Below, one piece after another: positions 12,647 to 14,162 of a DNA stretch of 14,162 nucleotides. Each line of letters begins with the position of its first letter. Position 1 is the stretch's first letter. Origin of the DNA: an uncultured Collinsella sp. (GTDB lineage: Bacteria; Actinomycetota; Coriobacteriia; Coriobacteriales; Coriobacteriaceae); the NCBI GenBank assembly GCA_902491915.1, contig CABUJL010000040.1, forward strand, positions 1 to 14,162. The letters run 5' to 3'. The notes under the pieces were generated by a model, which did not search any database, had not been told where the DNA came from, and worked only from the letters and a program-made list of their open reading frames with translations. A program made the position numbers and the translations under genes.

Positions 12647-14046
12647 TTAACGGTCGTTTCGTTGCCGATATGAAGTCGCCCCGCACCCCCGATAACGAGG
12701 AGCCGGCTGCCGAGCGCGCCTGCGACTTCCGCCCCGTCGACAAGGGCTTCACCGAGGAGATGGCGCTGGCCGAGGCCGAGCGCTGCCTCAACTGCAAGAA
12801 GCCGTTCTGTGTTGAGGGCTGCCCCGTCAACATCAACATCCCCCGCTTTATCGAGCAGATCCGCGAGAAGGACTTCGGCGGCGCCCTCGATACCATCCGC
12901 GAGGACTCCATGCTTCCCGCCATCTGCGGCCGCGTCTGCCCGCAGGAGAACCAGTGCGAGGGCAAGTGCATCCGTGGTAAGAAGTCCGAGCCCGTGGCCA
13001 TCGGCCAGCTCGAGCGCTTCCTGGGTGACCGCCCCGAGCTCGCCTCCACGCCCAAGATGGCTCCCAAGAACGGCAAGAAGGTCGCCGTCGTGGGCTCTGG
13101 CCCGTCCGGCATCACCTGCGCCGGCGAGCTCGCCCGCAATGGCTTTGACGTCACCGTCTTTGAGGCTTTCTTCACCGGCGGCGGCGTGCTGGTCTACGGC
13201 ATCCCCGAGTTCCGTCTGCCCAAGGCGGTCGTCAAGCGCGAGATTGACGGCCTGGAGGACATGGGCGTCAAGTTTGAGTACAACTCCGTCGTGGGCAACA
13301 TGGCCACGGCCGAGGAGCTGTTCGAGCAGGGCTTCGACGCCATCTACGTGGCGACCGGCGCTGGCCTGCCCAAGTTCCTCAATGTCCCCGGCGAGAACCT
13401 GCCCAACGTCTTCTTCGCGAACGAGTACCTCACCCGCGTGAACCTGATGAAGGCCAACAAGTTCCCCGAGTACGACACCCCCACCAAGCACGGCAAGAAC
13501 GTCGTCGTCTTTGGTGGCGGCAACGTGGCTATGGATGCCGTCCGTACCGCCAAGCGTCTGGGCGCCGAGCACGCTATCATCGCCTACCGTCGTACCGAGG
13601 ACGAGATGCCCTGCCGTCGCGCCGAGCTGCACCATGCTAAGGCCGAGGGCGTCGAGGTTCTGCCGCTCGTCTCCCCGCTCGAGTTTGTCGCTGGCGAGGA
13701 CGGCTCCGTGTGCGCCGTCAAGGTCCAGAAGATGGAGCTCGGCGAGCCTGACGAGTCCGGCCGTCGTCGCCCGGTGCCCATCGAGGGCGCCATCGAGGAG
13801 ATTCCCTGCGACGTCGCAATCTCGGCTATCGGCACCAACGCCAACCCCTTCGCAAAGAAGATCGGCGGCAAGATGGAGCTCAACAAGTGGGGCTACATCG
13901 TCGCCGACGAGGAGACCGGCCAGACCACCGATCCCCGCATCTGGGCCGGCGGCGACATCGTCACCGGTGCCGCTACGGTCATTCTGGCGATGGGCGCCGG
14001 CAAGAAGGCCGCTGCCTCCATCACCAAGAGCCTGCTGGGCGAGTAA
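12637..14046 (+). CDS. nfnB: NfnB: large FAD/[4Fe-4S] subunit (GltD-like oxidoreductase)
   Basis: Large subunit expected to hold the bifurcating FAD, two [4Fe-4S] clusters and the NADP(H) site. 469 aa, the normal length. The N-terminal ferredoxin-like part has Cys 50, 53, 58, 62 (CLNCKKPFCVEGC) and Cys 97, 101, 107, 111. Two dinucleotide folds follow: VAVVGSGPSGIT (149-160) and VVVFGGGNVAMDAVRTAKRLG (around 290-310); the C-terminal FAD motif is IWAGGDIVTGAATVILAMGAGKKAA. Often annotated 'glutamate synthase (NADPH) small chain/homotetrameric GltA', but no GltB large subunit is nearby and NfnA directly precedes it. The 10-nt overlap with nfnA implies translational coupling and a fixed subunit ratio. 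Confidence 0.92.
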   Translation: MPLVNGRFVADMKSPRTPDNEEPAAERACDFRPVDKGFTEEMALAEAERCLNCKKPFCVEGCPVNINIPRFIEQIREKDFGGALDTIREDSMLPAICGRVCPQENQCEGKCIRGKKSEPVAIGQLERFLGDRPELASTPKMAPKNGKKVAVVGSGPSGITCAGELARNGFDVTVFEAFFTGGGVLVYGIPEFRLPKAVVKREIDGLEDMGVKFEYNSVVGNMATAEELFEQGFDAIYVATGAGLPKFLNVPGENLPNVFFANEYLTRVNLMKANKFPEYDTPTKHGKNVVVFGGGNVAMDAVRTAKRLGAEHAIIAYRRTEDEMPCRRAELHHAKAEGVEVLPLVSPLEFVAGEDGSVCAVKVQKMELGEPDESGRRRPVPIEGAIEEIPCDVAISAIGTNANPFAKKIGGKMELNKWGYIVADEETGQTTDPRIWAGGDIVTGAATVILAMGAGKKAAASITKSLLGE

Positions 14047-14074
14047 TCACCTACAGCGCTAGCCATCAAACGGC

Positions 14075-14112
14075 AAAGTCCCCGTCGAGCACACGCCCGG
14101 CGGGGACTTTTT
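14075..14112 (+). terminator. Intrinsic terminator after nfnB
   Basis: AAAGTCCCCG (14075-14084) is inverted at 14101-14110 with a 16-nt loop and the stem ends in five T. It starts 28 nt after the nfnB stop. Confidence 0.92.
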
Positions 14113-14139
14113 CTATACCGGCCGCCCAAACCACCACGA

Positions 14140-14162
14140 TGGGGACAGGCACCTTTGTGATG
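14140..14162. repeat. Probable left arm of another GGGGACAGG-type repeat, cut by the window end
   Basis: TGGGGACAGGCACCTTTGTG and three more bases end the window. The start resembles the AGGGACAGG part of element C's arm and GGGGACAG near 2713, and the position, just after a terminator, is the same as for the other units. The opposite arm would lie outside the window, so this is a guess by analogy. Confidence 0.35.

Noticed and set aside
1..14162. tRNA, rRNA or known transposase genes.
   Set aside because: No cloverleaf with a TTCGA-type arm and paired acceptor, no rRNA core sequence and no DDE, Y1 or serine recombinase motif was found by reading both strands.

Overview
The window reads as chromosomal DNA of a high-GC, Gram-positive, probably anaerobic bacterium. 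The G/C-rich third codon positions, an NfnAB-type transhydrogenase, a fused-ATPase ECF vitamin transporter and a SHLSAL-type PD-(D/E)XK-like orphan together suggest the actinobacterial class Coriobacteriia, most likely a Collinsella-like gut species. The taxon is inferred from gene content and sequence style; no marker gene settles it.

Layout. Bases 1-1743 (minus strand) hold a sirtuin and, downstream, dihydropteroate synthase (folP, cut by the window edge and carrying a large disordered insertion). Exonuclease III (1879-2697, plus) diverges from the sirtuin. A convergent gap (2698-2846) carries two hairpin structures. Bases 2847-6101 (minus) form a tight ECF vitamin-transporter operon transcribed T subunit, fused double ATPase, S subunit; the ATPase contains an in-frame segment bounded by inverted repeats. 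From 6295 the plus strand carries glmU, prs, an orphan nuclease-like gene, pth, and then nfnA-nfnB. Clear intrinsic terminators follow glmU, prs, pth and nfnB.

How the genes fit together. glmU-prs-pth is an old conserved neighbourhood (in Bacillus gcaD-prs-ctc-spoVC) covering UDP-GlcNAc synthesis, PRPP synthesis and peptidyl-tRNA recycling. Here the prs-pth junction is split by about 1.7 kb: a 193-bp inverted-repeat element, a lower-GC gene of unknown function with a DUF559/Vsr-like C-terminal signature, and a 203-bp inverted-repeat element with related ends. nfnAB couples NADH, NADPH and ferredoxin redox pools.

Most interesting signal. The window holds several non-coding or in-frame units, roughly 170-200 bp long, bounded by inverted repeats: 4236-4404, 8973-9165, 10488-10690 and 11437-11632, plus a compact 63-nt hairpin at 2760-2822 and a probable further arm cut by the right window edge. 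In the two related elements the arms differ from each other at two positions, yet each element keeps matching changes in both arms, which points to selection on, or active maintenance of, arm pairing. The pair flanking the orphan gene is the best candidate for an undescribed small mobile or regulatory system.
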